DNA of 64,000 bases, taken from Leptolyngbya sp. CCY15150 (GTDB lineage Bacteria > Cyanobacteriota > Cyanobacteriia > RECH01). The notes beneath the pieces were generated by a model. It was given only the letters and a program-made list of their open reading frames with translations, made no database searches and was not told where the DNA came from. Location: contig NZ_JACSWB010000173.1 in NCBI RefSeq assembly GCF_016888135.1, forward strand, positions 1-64,000, in the 5' to 3' direction. A program made the translations under genes and the position numbers. This document shows, piece after piece, positions 34,464-44,694 of the stretch (positions are counted from its first letter, which is position 1; each line of letters begins with the position of its first letter).

Positions 34464-37400
34464 ATGACCTACCCCCTATCCTCTTCTGTTTCGGCTGGAG
34501 ATACCGTATCTTCCGCATCTTGTTCATCCTTGGCAGCCCAACTGCAAGCCAGCGATCGCACCTACCGCACCCTCATTGACCGCATGAAAGAAGGGGTGGT
34601 GATTGTCGATGGAGACGGCATCATTCAGTTTGTCAACCAACGCTATTGCCAGATGCTGGGGTATGCCTCTGCAGATCTGATTGGCCGCCATGAGTCAACG
34701 CTGGTAATTCCCGAGCATCGTGACAACCTGGCACAACGATCGGCCCTGCGCCAACAAGGGATCAGCGATCAATATGAACTGCAGTTCAAGACGCGATCGG
34801 GAGATACCCTTTGGTGTCTTGTCAGCGGGAGTCCCTTCGTGGATGATGACATGGGCATTCACGGGTCGATGGGTATGTTGATCGACATCACAGAACGGAA
34901 GCAAGCTGAACTGGCCTTGCAGAAGAGTGAAGCGAAGCAGCGGGCTTTATTAGAAGCTATCCCCGATCTCATCCTTGAGCTGGATGGCAACGGCACCTAT
35001 CTAAATATCTTTGTTGCGCCAGACTTTCCCTTTATTGGCAATCTAGACAATCCTGTAGGTAAAAATCTGGCCGATCAACTGCCACACGACATGGCGGTCG
35101 AACGTTTGCACTATATTCGCCAAGCTATTGATACAGAGCAGCTACAGGTCTATGAATACGACACAGTCGGCCCCCAAGGCGTCATCCATGAAGAAGCGCG
35201 GGTGGTGAAAAGTGGGGCGGATGAAGTGCTGGTGATTGTCCGCGATATGACAGAGCGCAAGCGCATGGAATCCAGTCTGCGAGACCTCACGCGGCTCCAG
35301 CAGGCAATTCTCGACCATGCCGATTTCACCATTTTATCGACGGATACCCAGGGACGGATTCAAACCATGAATGCGACGGCCCAGCGCCTTTTGGGCTATG
35401 ACGCTCAGGCGTTGATGGGTCAGGCAACGCCGTTGCTGTTCTACTGCCCGGCTGAGGTACGGAGACGGGCGATCGCGTTATCCGTCGCTTTAGAACAGCC
35501 CGTAGTAACGAACTTTGAGGTGTTGGTAACCCCTCTGGCTGCCAATGATCCCAAAGAACAGGATTGGACCTACATTAGCCGCACGGGCGATCGCATTCCC
35601 ATGGCGGTGTCTGCAACAGCGTTACACAATCCCCAGGGAGACTGCACCGGCTATTTGCTGATTGGGCGCAACATGTCTGTCCAGCGCTGTCTAGATGGCG
35701 AACGGCGAAAATTGGCGTCAGTTGTGGAAAATAGCTCGGAATTGGTGGGCATCCTGTCGCTGCATGGCCCGCTGGAGTTTCTCAACCGGGCTGGTCAGCA
35801 GTTGTTGGGTTTAGAATCTGGGGCGATCGCCCATGTGCAGCTTGCGGATTTGATCCATCCCCAAGATCAGGTGGTGCTATCAAGCTGTATGGTGCCGATG
35901 CTGCAAGCAGAGGGGGCTTGGCACGGGGAGATCAACCTGCGCCATGCCATCACCCAGGCAACCATTCCAGTATTGCTGAACGCATTTTGGCTCGATCACA
36001 CAGACTCCAACGTCTCCCCCCAAGTGGCGATCGTGGCCCAAGATATTACGGAACTGAAGCAAGTGGCGTCGGCGCTCTCCTCTGCCCAGACGCAGTTTCG
36101 ACGGCTGTTTGCCAACGTTCCTGGCATGATCTTCCAATACATTCGCCATGGGGACGGTCAGCAGTCGTTTCCGTTTATTGGCTATCAATGTATTCGCATT
36201 TTTGGTCTCGATCGCTACGTCTTCCAAAGCAATCCGTCTCTGTTTTGGAGCATGGTGCATCCCGATGATCATGAGCGAGTGGCCCAAGCTCTAGACTATT
36301 CCCAAACCAGTCAACTGCCGATACAGCAAGAGTGGCGGATGGTGTTGCCTACGGGGCAGATCTGCTGGGTACAGGGGATTGCCCGCCCTGAGCGGCAGGA
36401 CAATGGGGATATGTTGTGGGACGGCATCCTGCTTGATATTAGCGATCGCAAACGCTTAGAGGAGGAGCGTAACCAGTTTTTTAACCTCTCGCCAGACATC
36501 ATGGCGATCGTAGATTTTAAGGGGCGCTTTCTCTCGGTTAACCCTGCCATTGTCAATGTGCTGGGCTATAGTCCAGACACCATTCAGGGACAGTTAGGCT
36601 GCACCTTCGTTCATCCTGATGACGAGGCTGCCCTGCAGGCGCTCCTCAGCCGCATCACCAGCGGCAGCGCTACCTACAGCCAGGTTGACAATCGCTATCG
36701 CCACCAAGATGGTTCCTATCGTTGGCTGTCGTGGCGCACGGTGGCGGTGCCCGAAAAGCAACTGATCTATGCGATCGCCCATGATGTGACAGAGAAGAAG
36801 CAGGTTGAACAAGCCCTGCTGCGATCGCGCAATGAGCTGGAGCAACGGGTGGCAGAGCGCACGGTTGAGCTGCATGAGGCCTACCAGCGACTGAGTTCGC
36901 TGATCGAAAACTCTCCCATTGGCGTAATTGAATGGAACAGCCATTTTCAGGTTCAGGGATGGTCTCCGAGGACGAGTGAAATTTTTGGCTGGAAATTTGG
37001 AGAAGTGGTGGATAAGCATCCTAATGATTGGCCCTTCATCTATGAGGACGACATCGATCAAGTCAATCACGTGATGCAAGACCTGCTCTCGGGGTATCAG
37101 CCTCACAATGTTTGCCACAATCGCAATCTCACCAAAACCGGAGAGGTGATCTACTGTGAGTGGTATAACTCCACCTTGTTTGATGATTCTGGACAGCTCA
37201 TTTCTATGCTGTCCTTGGTGCTGGATGTCACAGAACGACGGCAGGCTGAGCAAGAGCTGCGGGCGTCCCAAGAGCGATTTGCCATGGCCTTTAATGCCAG
37301 CCCCATTCCCTTAAGCATTACCTCCTATCCCGACAGCCGCCATATTGCCGTCAACGAGGCCTGGATTGCCAACACCGGCTTTAGCCGCGAAGAGGCGATT

Positions 37401-38837
37401 GGCCGCACCTCAGAAGACATGCAGTTTTGGAACTCCTCCCAAGAGCGCCAGGCCTTTTTGGAGACCATGCAAGCCAAGGGGCATGTGCAAAATATGCTGA
37501 TCCACTCCCAAGTTCAGGGGGGAGACGTTCAAACTATGCTGCTGTCCTCGGGACGCATTGAGCTGGGGGGGCAACCCTGTTTGTTAAGTGCCTGCTTGGA
37601 TATTAGCGATCGCATTCGGGCAGAAAAGGCGCTGCGTACCAGCAAGGAGTTTTCCGAAAATCTCATTGCTAATCTACAGGATGGCTTTTCCCTGCTGGAT
37701 CACCGAGGTGTGCATCTGGACGTCAACCCAGCCCTGTGTGATATGACCGGCTTCAGTCGCGATGAGCTGATCGGTACGGCGATGCCCCATCCCTACTGGC
37801 CGCCGGAGGAGCAGGCCACGATTATGACGGCGGCCCAAACGCTGGCCAACGGCCAGGAACTGGATGATGTTGAACTCATCTTTATGCGCAAGAATGGTCA
37901 GCGTTTTCCCGTGATCGTCACGCCCACCATTCTTTACGATGAGCAAGGCACGATCACCAACTACATGGCGCTGATCAAAGACATTAGCCATATCAAGCTG
38001 GTGCAAGAAGAACTGCGGCGATCGCGGGATGAGCTAGAACTGCGCGTTCAGCAGCGCACAATGGAATTGGCTGATGTGAATGCCTATCTGCAAACCCAAA
38101 TTATGGAGCGGGAAAACCTCACCCAGCAGCTTTTGCATTCCAACCAAGAGCTAGAGCAGTTTGCCTATATTGCATCCCACGATCTACAAGAACCGCTGCG
38201 GGCAATTACCAGCTACACCCAACTCCTGGCCCAGCGCTACGAGGAACAGCTTGATGAACGGGCAGACAAATACATTCACTACATTGTGGATGGGGCCAGC
38301 TATATGCAGCAGCTCATTCAAGACTTGCTCAGCTATTCCCGAGTTGGGCGGGGTGAGCTGACCCTTGAACAGCTTGATCTCAATCAGGTGTTGCAGCAAG
38401 TCGAGAAAAATCTAGATGCCGCGATCGCTGAAGCCGAAGCTCGTCTTCACTACGATCCCTTGCCCACCATCACGGCGGATCTCAACCAGCTCACCCGTTT
38501 ACTGCAAAACTTGGTGAGCAATGCCATCAAATATCGCAGCGATCGCTCCCCAGAGATTACGATTACGGTGGAAGACTTGGGCGACTATTGGCTGTTTACC
38601 CTGCAAGATAATGGCATTGGCATTGATCCCCAATATGCCGATCGCATTTTTATCATCTTTCAGCGGCTACATACCCGCCGTCAATATTCCGGTACGGGCA
38701 TTGGGTTGGCCATTTGCAAAAAGATTGTGGAACGCCACCATGGCACGATCGGCGTACAGTCTCAACCTGGACAGGGTTCAACCTTCCGGTTTACGATTGC
38801 CAAAGCCTTGACCCAACAAGCTTTCTTGGAGGAATGA
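34464..38837 (+). CDS. Multi-PAS sensor histidine kinase, 1457 residues
   Basis: A very large soluble kinase. After a short Ser-rich N terminus, nine PAS/PAC units follow one another, ending in PAC motifs such as DITERK (about residue 138), DMTERK (260), DISDRK (657), DVTEKK (772), DVTERR (919), DISDR (1044) and DISHIK (1171), with coiled-coil linkers (ELEQRVAERTVELHEA; ELELRVQQRTMELADV). The phosphorylation site is in FAYIASHDLQEPLRAI (about 1237), the phytochrome-kinase-like HisKA type, and the HATPase domain has NLVSNAIKYRSD, DNGIGID and GTGIGLAICKKIVE. No membrane span is seen. The next gene encodes an Rcp1-type receiver, which is the usual partner of SHDLQEPLR kinases. Confidence 0.93.
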   Translation: MTYPLSSSVSAGDTVSSASCSSLAAQLQASDRTYRTLIDRMKEGVVIVDGDGIIQFVNQRYCQMLGYASADLIGRHESTLVIPEHRDNLAQRSALRQQGISDQYELQFKTRSGDTLWCLVSGSPFVDDDMGIHGSMGMLIDITERKQAELALQKSEAKQRALLEAIPDLILELDGNGTYLNIFVAPDFPFIGNLDNPVGKNLADQLPHDMAVERLHYIRQAIDTEQLQVYEYDTVGPQGVIHEEARVVKSGADEVLVIVRDMTERKRMESSLRDLTRLQQAILDHADFTILSTDTQGRIQTMNATAQRLLGYDAQALMGQATPLLFYCPAEVRRRAIALSVALEQPVVTNFEVLVTPLAANDPKEQDWTYISRTGDRIPMAVSATALHNPQGDCTGYLLIGRNMSVQRCLDGERRKLASVVENSSELVGILSLHGPLEFLNRAGQQLLGLESGAIAHVQLADLIHPQDQVVLSSCMVPMLQAEGAWHGEINLRHAITQATIPVLLNAFWLDHTDSNVSPQVAIVAQDITELKQVASALSSAQTQFRRLFANVPGMIFQYIRHGDGQQSFPFIGYQCIRIFGLDRYVFQSNPSLFWSMVHPDDHERVAQALDYSQTSQLPIQQEWRMVLPTGQICWVQGIARPERQDNGDMLWDGILLDISDRKRLEEERNQFFNLSPDIMAIVDFKGRFLSVNPAIVNVLGYSPDTIQGQLGCTFVHPDDEAALQALLSRITSGSATYSQVDNRYRHQDGSYRWLSWRTVAVPEKQLIYAIAHDVTEKKQVEQALLRSRNELEQRVAERTVELHEAYQRLSSLIENSPIGVIEWNSHFQVQGWSPRTSEIFGWKFGEVVDKHPNDWPFIYEDDIDQVNHVMQDLLSGYQPHNVCHNRNLTKTGEVIYCEWYNSTLFDDSGQLISMLSLVLDVTERRQAEQELRASQERFAMAFNASPIPLSITSYPDSRHIAVNEAWIANTGFSREEAIGRTSEDMQFWNSSQERQAFLETMQAKGHVQNMLIHSQVQGGDVQTMLLSSGRIELGGQPCLLSACLDISDRIRAEKALRTSKEFSENLIANLQDGFSLLDHRGVHLDVNPALCDMTGFSRDELIGTAMPHPYWPPEEQATIMTAAQTLANGQELDDVELIFMRKNGQRFPVIVTPTILYDEQGTITNYMALIKDISHIKLVQEELRRSRDELELRVQQRTMELADVNAYLQTQIMERENLTQQLLHSNQELEQFAYIASHDLQEPLRAITSYTQLLAQRYEEQLDERADKYIHYIVDGASYMQQLIQDLLSYSRVGRGELTLEQLDLNQVLQQVEKNLDAAIAEAEARLHYDPLPTITADLNQLTRLLQNLVSNAIKYRSDRSPEITITVEDLGDYWLFTLQDNGIGIDPQYADRIFIIFQRLHTRRQYSGTGIGLAICKKIVERHHGTIGVQSQPGQGSTFRFTIAKALTQQAFLEE

Positions 38838-38979
38838 TTCGAGGTTCGCTGGTCGTCTGAAGCTGGTCGCCTCAAAACGTACAAGCGTTTAGGGGAATAC
38901 GACCCCTCACAACAGGAGTTACTATTGGAGAAATTGTGACGCCTCCATCTGTCCATCGTCCACGCTCTGCCCTGTATTC

Positions 38980-39411
38980 ATGTCTATTGAGATTTTGCTG
39001 GTTGAAGATTCTCCAAGTGATGCAGACCTTGCGATCGAAGCCCTCCGTAAATCTAAGGTACTCAATCACGTCCATGTCGTAGAAGATGGAGTGGAGGCGA
39101 TCGCATTTGTTCGACACCAGGGAGACTATGCCAATCATCCGCACCCTGACCTCATTCTGCTAGATCTCAACTTACCTCGAAAAAATGGTCGTGAGGTGTT
39201 GGCTGAGCTGAAGTCTGATCCAGACTTGGCCACCATTCCTATCATTGTCCTCACCACATCCTCCGCCGAGGAGGACATTCGGAGTGCTTATAGCCTCCAC
39301 GCCAATTGCTACCTGATTAAACCGGTCGATTTAGAGCAATTCATGACCCTCATCAAAGCGATCGAAGATTTTTGGCTTGCTGCCGTCAAACTGCCGCCGC
39401 GAAGGACGTAG
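38980..39411 (+). CDS. Rcp1-like single-domain response regulator
   Basis: A 143-residue receiver domain without output. Asp10 and Asp14 are in [11 protein letters not shown], the phospho-acceptor is Asp62 in LILLDLNLP, and Lys114 is in YLIKPVD; the KNGREVL and long loop [15 protein letters not shown] are typical of the Rcp1/phytochrome-response-regulator subfamily. It is placed 142 bases downstream of the multi-PAS kinase and overlaps or nearly abuts the following receiver-kinase (start 39417), so it is likely phosphorylated by one or both. Confidence 0.92.
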   Translation: MSIEILLVEDSPSDADLAIEALRKSKVLNHVHVVEDGVEAIAFVRHQGDYANHPHPDLILLDLNLPRKNGREVLAELKSDPDLATIPIIVLTTSSAEEDIRSAYSLHANCYLIKPVDLEQFMTLIKAIEDFWLAAVKLPPRRT

Positions 39412-39416
39412 AGCGC

Positions 39417-42164
39417 ATGGTCAACTCCCCCCTCAAAATTTTGTTGATTGAAGATAATCCGGCCGATGCGGATCTATTCCAAGATGTGCTGGATGATGCC
39501 AATTCGCTGTCCTGGACGTTGATGCATGTGGAGTCTTTGCAAGCAGCGATCGCCCACCTCGATACCCAGGCTTGTGATGTGGTGCTATCCGACCTCTCCC
39601 TGCCCGATGCCCAAGGTTTGGAAGCCGTCACCCAACTTCATGCAGAGTTTCCTGACCTAGCTATTGTGGTGCTCACGGGGCTGCGCAGCGAAGAGGTGGG
39701 GCTCTCTGCCCTGCGAGCTGGAGCCCAAGACTACTTGGTGAAAGGGCAAATTGACTATGCGTTGCTGATGCGCACGATCCGCTATGCGGTGGAGCGATCG
39801 AAAACCCAGCGCGTCATGCGCCAGCAAGCGGCGGCCATGGCCGCCTCGCGGGATGGCATTGCCATTGTCGATCAGCATCACTGCTTTACTTATCTTAACC
39901 AAGCCTTTGTAGACATCTATGGGTACCATCAGCCCACAGAACTTTTAGGGCGGGGATGCTGGAGTGTTTATGCAGATCAGGAGCAGGCTAAAATTCAAGC
40001 AGAAATTTTGCCCGCGATCGCCCGGCAGCACCACTGGAGCGGTGAAATCATGGGACAGCGGCAGGATGGCACGTTGTTTTACCAAGAGCTATCTCTCTCC
40101 CGCTTTGGGCAACAGGAGTTTGTTTGCATCATTCGCGATATTAGCGATCGCAAGCTAGCGGAAGCCGACCTACGCATTGCCCGCTACTCCCTCGACCGGG
40201 TGGGGGATGCGGTCTTTTTGGTGCAGGACGATGGACAAATTCTCTATGTCAACGAAGCCGCCTGTGAGGCTCTTGGCTATAGCCAGGATGAACTGCTAGC
40301 TCTGTCCATTGATAAGATTGATCCCCACTACCCGCAGTCCCTTTGGCAGTCCCATTGGCAGAATTTCAAGCAGCGGGGTAGCTATACGGAAGAGTCGATC
40401 AACCTGACTAAATTGGGTCAGGAGATCCCCGTCGAGCTCAACTCTAGCTATCTAGAATTTGATGACAAGGAGCTTAAGTGTACGATCGTCCGCAACATTA
40501 GCGATCGCAAGCGATCGGAAGAAGCCCTGCGCCAAAGTGAAGAAAAGTTTCGCCAACTGGCCGAAAACATCCACGACTGCTTTTTTCTGCTGTCTGCCGA
40601 CGGACAGCAACTCCTCTACATCAGCCCTGGCTATCAAGACATTTGGGGCTATCCCTGCCCGTCCCTGATGGAAGATCCCAAAGCCTGTTTCTTTGATGGA
40701 GCCCATCTAGAGGATCAAAATCGCATCCGTCAGGCCTTCAAAGCTCATCTCAGTGCCAAGACCGACCTCAACGAAGAATACCGGATTGTGCAATCTGACG
40801 GTACGGTGCGCTGGGTCTGGATCCGGGCCTCCTATGTGCTGAACTCCGTTGGCCGTCCCTATCGAATTGCTGGTATTGCTGAAGACATTAGCGATCGCAA
40901 GCAGGCGGAGACAGCTCTACAATCCCAGTTTCGGCTACTGCAAATCCTCATCGATACCATTCCCAACCCAATTTTCTATAAAGACACCCACGGGATTTAT
41001 CTAGGCTGTAACCGAGCATTTGAAGACTATCTGGGGACGACCCGAGAGGTCATCATTGGTCAAACCATTGATGCGATCGCTCCCCCTGAGCTAGCCAACA
41101 GCTATCGTGATGACGCCAAAACCCTGCGCCACCTCCATGGAGGCAACCAGGTGTATGAAAGTTCCGTGGTGCGGGCCGACGGCACGCGTCAAGATGTCAT
41201 TTTTTACAAGGCGCTCTTTCATGATGCCAATGGTCGCCCCCAAGGCGTTGTCGGCACCTTGTTGGATATTACGGAGCGCAAGCAAACCGAAGCCGATATT
41301 TTGCAAACCCTGGAGCATGAAAAAGAACTCAATGAGCTAAAATCTCGGTTCATTTCCACCGCATCCCACGAGTTTCGCACGCCCCTCACCACTATTTTGA
41401 GTGCGACGGAGCTGCTGGAATATCCAGACTATAAGCTCAAGCCAGAGAAACGGCTGCGCTACTACCAGCAAATTAAATCAGCGGTGCAGCATATGATTCA
41501 GCTCTTGGATGATGTATTGCTGATCAGCCGCTATGACTCGGGCCGGCTCTCCTTTACGCCCATTCCCCTCGACCTCGCTGAGTTTTGTCGAACCTTGGTG
41601 GAGGGCATTCAGCTCAATGCCAATCAACTCAATGCCCAGCAGCACGCGATTCAATTCACCTACCTACCGCCCAGTCCGGCGGAATTAGCAGCGATCGCCA
41701 ATCAGCCGCCGATCACCTTGCCCCTGCGTCCTTATCTCGACGAAAAACTGTTGCGGCATGTGATTAGCAACCTGCTGTCCAATGCGCTGAAATACTCGCC
41801 AGCCCATGCTGAGATTGAATTCCAGGTGACGATTCGACCTTCCCCGCAGGCCAGCGCGCCGCTCACCGCCACCTTCCTGATTCGCGATCGCGGCATTGGT
41901 ATTCCCTCGGAAGATCTATCCCGATTGTTCGAACCCTTCCACCGCGCTAAGAATGTGGGCACCATTCCCGGAACGGGTCTAGGGTTATCCATTGTTAAGA
42001 ATGCCATCGATCTTCACGGCGGCCATATTCAGATTGACAGTATCCTAGGGGAGGGCACCAGTTTTATAGTTGAGTTACCCCTACACTTTTCTGCAACTGG
42101 ATTCACGACCATTCCCCATCCAGAGGCACTGAATTCTTTGGGCGTTCACCATGAATCGTCATGA
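39417..42164 (+). CDS. Receiver-PAS histidine kinase, 915 residues
   Basis: Order: receiver domain (residues about 1-125; KILLIEDNPADADLF, VLSDLSLPDA, YLVKGQ), then four PAS/PAC units ending near residues 240 (DISDRK), 360 (NISDRK), 489 (DISDRK) and 616 (DITERK), then HisKA with HEFRTPLTTILSATELL (about 650) and HATPase (ISNLLSNALKYS, RDRGIGIP, GTGLGLSIVKNAI). It has no membrane span. The N-terminal receiver suggests that it accepts phosphate from another kinase and in turn signals on. The ATG at 39417 lies 5 bases beyond the Rcp1-like stop, so the two are translationally coupled; a TTG at 39372 would be inside the upstream gene. Confidence 0.92.
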   Translation: MVNSPLKILLIEDNPADADLFQDVLDDANSLSWTLMHVESLQAAIAHLDTQACDVVLSDLSLPDAQGLEAVTQLHAEFPDLAIVVLTGLRSEEVGLSALRAGAQDYLVKGQIDYALLMRTIRYAVERSKTQRVMRQQAAAMAASRDGIAIVDQHHCFTYLNQAFVDIYGYHQPTELLGRGCWSVYADQEQAKIQAEILPAIARQHHWSGEIMGQRQDGTLFYQELSLSRFGQQEFVCIIRDISDRKLAEADLRIARYSLDRVGDAVFLVQDDGQILYVNEAACEALGYSQDELLALSIDKIDPHYPQSLWQSHWQNFKQRGSYTEESINLTKLGQEIPVELNSSYLEFDDKELKCTIVRNISDRKRSEEALRQSEEKFRQLAENIHDCFFLLSADGQQLLYISPGYQDIWGYPCPSLMEDPKACFFDGAHLEDQNRIRQAFKAHLSAKTDLNEEYRIVQSDGTVRWVWIRASYVLNSVGRPYRIAGIAEDISDRKQAETALQSQFRLLQILIDTIPNPIFYKDTHGIYLGCNRAFEDYLGTTREVIIGQTIDAIAPPELANSYRDDAKTLRHLHGGNQVYESSVVRADGTRQDVIFYKALFHDANGRPQGVVGTLLDITERKQTEADILQTLEHEKELNELKSRFISTASHEFRTPLTTILSATELLEYPDYKLKPEKRLRYYQQIKSAVQHMIQLLDDVLLISRYDSGRLSFTPIPLDLAEFCRTLVEGIQLNANQLNAQQHAIQFTYLPPSPAELAAIANQPPITLPLRPYLDEKLLRHVISNLLSNALKYSPAHAEIEFQVTIRPSPQASAPLTATFLIRDRGIGIPSEDLSRLFEPFHRAKNVGTIPGTGLGLSIVKNAIDLHGGHIQIDSILGEGTSFIVELPLHFSATGFTTIPHPEALNSLGVHHESS

Positions 42165-42227
42165 ACCATCATGATCATGGTTGACGGCAGTTGCTGAGTA
42201 GTCCCTATCCCTAAAGGTCCGCACCCT

Positions 42228-43439
42228 ATGTCTCCCAAAAAGATCTTGGTTATTGAAGATGAACCCATGCTCCGCGATCTCATTTCAGATTTGCTGGAAG
42301 CTGAGTGTTATGAACCAATCTGTGCTGAAGATGGGATATCTGGGTTACAAATGGCTCGCGACATCACCCCAGACTTAATTTTGTGTGATGTGATGCTGCC
42401 AGGAATAGATGGCTACGGCATTTTAGCGGCCTTGCAGCAAGAGGTCATCACCGCCGCCGTTCCGTTTATTTTTCTAACCGCCAAATCAGAGCGCTTGGAT
42501 ATCCGCCACGGCATGGCCTTGGGTGCTGACGACTATATTACCAAGCCGTTTGATCGTCTAGATCTTCTTGATACCATTCGTACGAGGCTCAAGAAGCAAG
42601 CCGCTCTGCATCAAGCCTACGGCAATGCATCTGAAGGATCTCATACCCAGATCGAAGATCGCGATCGCCTCCTGAAAGCTTTAGAGCAGGATGAATTCTC
42701 CCTCTACTACCAGCCTCAGATCAGTCTACAAACGGGTGAGTTGGTGGGAGCAGAAGCTCTGATTCGCTGGCATGATCCGCAGCGCGGCCTGGTTCCTCCC
42801 AATGACTTTATTCCCCTAGCCGAGTCTACGGGGGTGATCATCCCCATCGGGCGCTGGGTATTACAAACAGTATGTCAACAAGCGGTGACATGGCAAGAAC
42901 AGCGGATGCCGCCGCTTAAGTTAGCCGTTAATATATCTGGGGCACAATTTAATCGTCCTGATCTCATTCCCGAGATAACTCAGGTGCTCGATCAAACTGG
43001 GTTGCCTCCGCGTTACCTCAGTCTTGAATTGACCGAGAGCCTGCTCGTACAAAATGTGGAAAGCACCATCAATACCCTGAACGAACTCCATGCTCGGGGA
43101 TTACAGGTGTCGGTGGATGATTTTGGCACCGGCTATGCATCGCTGGGATACCTGCAGCATTTCTCGTTTAATACCCTGAAGTTAGATCGCTGTTTTGTAA
43201 AGCAGGTAAATCAAAATACTAAGAATGCAGCGATTGTCATGGCTCTCATTCAAATGGCCCACAGTTTAGATCTCGATGTGATTGCTGAAGGAGTGGAAAC
43301 GGAAGATGAACGAGATTTCTTAGCCATGCATCGTTGTGATGCCATGCAGGGTTACTTATTTAGCCGACCCTTACCTGCTTTAGAGTTTGCTCAACTCGTC
43401 ACGCGCTGCCAAGTCGCCGTAGATGTATCCTTCCGTTGA
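42228..43439 (+). CDS. Receiver-EAL cyclic di-GMP phosphodiesterase
   Basis: A 403-residue response regulator. The receiver (about 1-125) has KILVIEDEPMLRD, Asp54 in LILCDVMLPG, and ITKPFDRLDLLDT. The EAL domain (about 150-395) retains the catalytic set: GAEALIRW, LAVNISGAQF, LELTESLL, DDFGTGYASL, LKLDRCF, AEGVET and GYLFSRPLP. It should therefore hydrolyse c-di-GMP to pGpG, controlled by phosphorylation of the receiver. No GGDEF domain is present. Neighbouring sensor kinases are the likely donors. It follows the previous gene by 63 bases on the same strand. Confidence 0.93.
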   Translation: MSPKKILVIEDEPMLRDLISDLLEAECYEPICAEDGISGLQMARDITPDLILCDVMLPGIDGYGILAALQQEVITAAVPFIFLTAKSERLDIRHGMALGADDYITKPFDRLDLLDTIRTRLKKQAALHQAYGNASEGSHTQIEDRDRLLKALEQDEFSLYYQPQISLQTGELVGAEALIRWHDPQRGLVPPNDFIPLAESTGVIIPIGRWVLQTVCQQAVTWQEQRMPPLKLAVNISGAQFNRPDLIPEITQVLDQTGLPPRYLSLELTESLLVQNVESTINTLNELHARGLQVSVDDFGTGYASLGYLQHFSFNTLKLDRCFVKQVNQNTKNAAIVMALIQMAHSLDLDVIAEGVETEDERDFLAMHRCDAMQGYLFSRPLPALEFAQLVTRCQVAVDVSFR

Positions 43440-43539
43440 CCTACCAGAGCCTGCTGTTTATTGCTGTTCTATCGACGGGGCGATCGCTGCCTGAGCTCCA
43501 AAAACTGCTTACATATGACTCCCTATACCTTTTTTCATG

Positions 43540-44664
43540 ATGAACAGAATTTTAGTGATTGAAGACGAAGATGCTATTCGTGAACTCATCTCAGATATCT
43601 TGGAAAATGAGGGATACGAGGTCTTTTCCGCCCCTAATGGTCAAGAAGGTCTTCAGCTCGTTACCCAAACTGATCCAGATTTGATTCTGTGTGACATCAT
43701 GATGCCAACCCTGAGTGGCTACGACGTGCTGGCTCATGTGCGATCTGTTTCTCAAGCAGAGACGACGCCGTTTATTTTTCTGACGGCGAAGGCCAGCCGC
43801 TCCGATCAACGCCATGGCATGGAAATGGGTGCTGATGATTATTTGAGCAAGCCCTTTACGCGACTAGAACTCCTCAATGCGGTGGATGCACGGCTCCAGA
43901 AAAAGGCTGTGGTGGGGAGCCATTATCAGCGCAAGATTGAGGAACTACGCAAAAACATTGCTCAGGCTATGCCCCATGAGTTACTTACCCCATTAAATGG
44001 GCTGATGGGTTTAGCAGACATCCTGAAATATGAGCATGATGGTATTGATGCAGAGAGCCTCTCAGAAATTGCTGATGGCATTAGCCTATCTGCCCGCCGA
44101 CTCCATCGTGTAATTAACAATACCTTACTCTATTCCAAGCTGCGAGTCTTGGCTAGTGATGAGGTTCAGGCGGCCGAGTTTCGATCCCATATCTTACAGC
44201 AGCCAGAGTTTGTGGCTCAATGTGCCGCGATGGATGTGGCAGAACAAAAGGGACGCCAGACCGATCTGACGATGGCCATGGAGAATGCCACAATTGGGGT
44301 GAGTGAGGCTAATTTACAGAAAATCATTGAAGAGTTGATTGACAATGCCTGTAAGTTTTCCTTGCCAGGTACATCGATTGTGGTGTCGGGTGGGCCAGAG
44401 GGGGATGGGTATCATCTCTGTGTGAGCGATCGCGGCCGAGGGATGCAGCCAGAACAAATTCAAGCCATTGGAGCATTTCAGCAATTTGAGCGCCAGCTCT
44501 ATGAGCAGCAGGGCAGTGGTTTAGGATTGGTGATTGTGGAGCAGTTGGTGAATCTATATGACGGCAGTTGGCGCATTGATAGTGATCTTGATGGCGGTAC
44601 CCAGGTGCATCTTTGGGTGCCCTTGGCGGATGACCAGGCCCTTGAGGAGTTGCTGAACTTTTAG
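43540..44664 (+). CDS. Receiver-histidine kinase hybrid, 374 residues
   Basis: The N-terminal receiver (about 1-122) has RILVIEDEDAIRE, Asp52 in LILCDIMMPT and YLSKPF. It is followed by a short linker and a HisKA-like region with MPHELLTPLNGLMGLAD (about residue 146), then an HATPase domain (IEELIDNACKFSLPGT, SDRGRGMQPEQ, GSGLGLVIVEQLV). The H box PHELLTPLN departs from the usual HELRTP, and the region is short, so kinase activity should be tested. This architecture (receiver first, kinase second, no sensor) fits a phosphorelay partner that receives its signal from another kinase. The ATG at 43540 follows a second ATG. Confidence 0.9.
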   Translation: MNRILVIEDEDAIRELISDILENEGYEVFSAPNGQEGLQLVTQTDPDLILCDIMMPTLSGYDVLAHVRSVSQAETTPFIFLTAKASRSDQRHGMEMGADDYLSKPFTRLELLNAVDARLQKKAVVGSHYQRKIEELRKNIAQAMPHELLTPLNGLMGLADILKYEHDGIDAESLSEIADGISLSARRLHRVINNTLLYSKLRVLASDEVQAAEFRSHILQQPEFVAQCAAMDVAEQKGRQTDLTMAMENATIGVSEANLQKIIEELIDNACKFSLPGTSIVVSGGPEGDGYHLCVSDRGRGMQPEQIQAIGAFQQFERQLYEQQGSGLGLVIVEQLVNLYDGSWRIDSDLDGGTQVHLWVPLADDQALEELLNF

Positions 44665-44694
44665 ATGCGGCCAGCTATTAGATGCGGCCAGCTA
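44661..44694. repeat. 17-bp tandem duplication at the kinase stop codon
   Basis: TTAGATGCGGCCAGCTA twice in exact tandem (44661-44677, 44678-44694). The first copy includes the TAG stop of the receiver-kinase gene. A slippage product with no obvious function. Confidence 0.85.

Noticed and set aside
34464-38837. Phytochrome assignment for the multi-PAS kinase
   Set aside because: It has the SHDLQEPLR-type kinase end, but no GAF/PHY chromophore domain or bilin-binding cysteine motif is visible.
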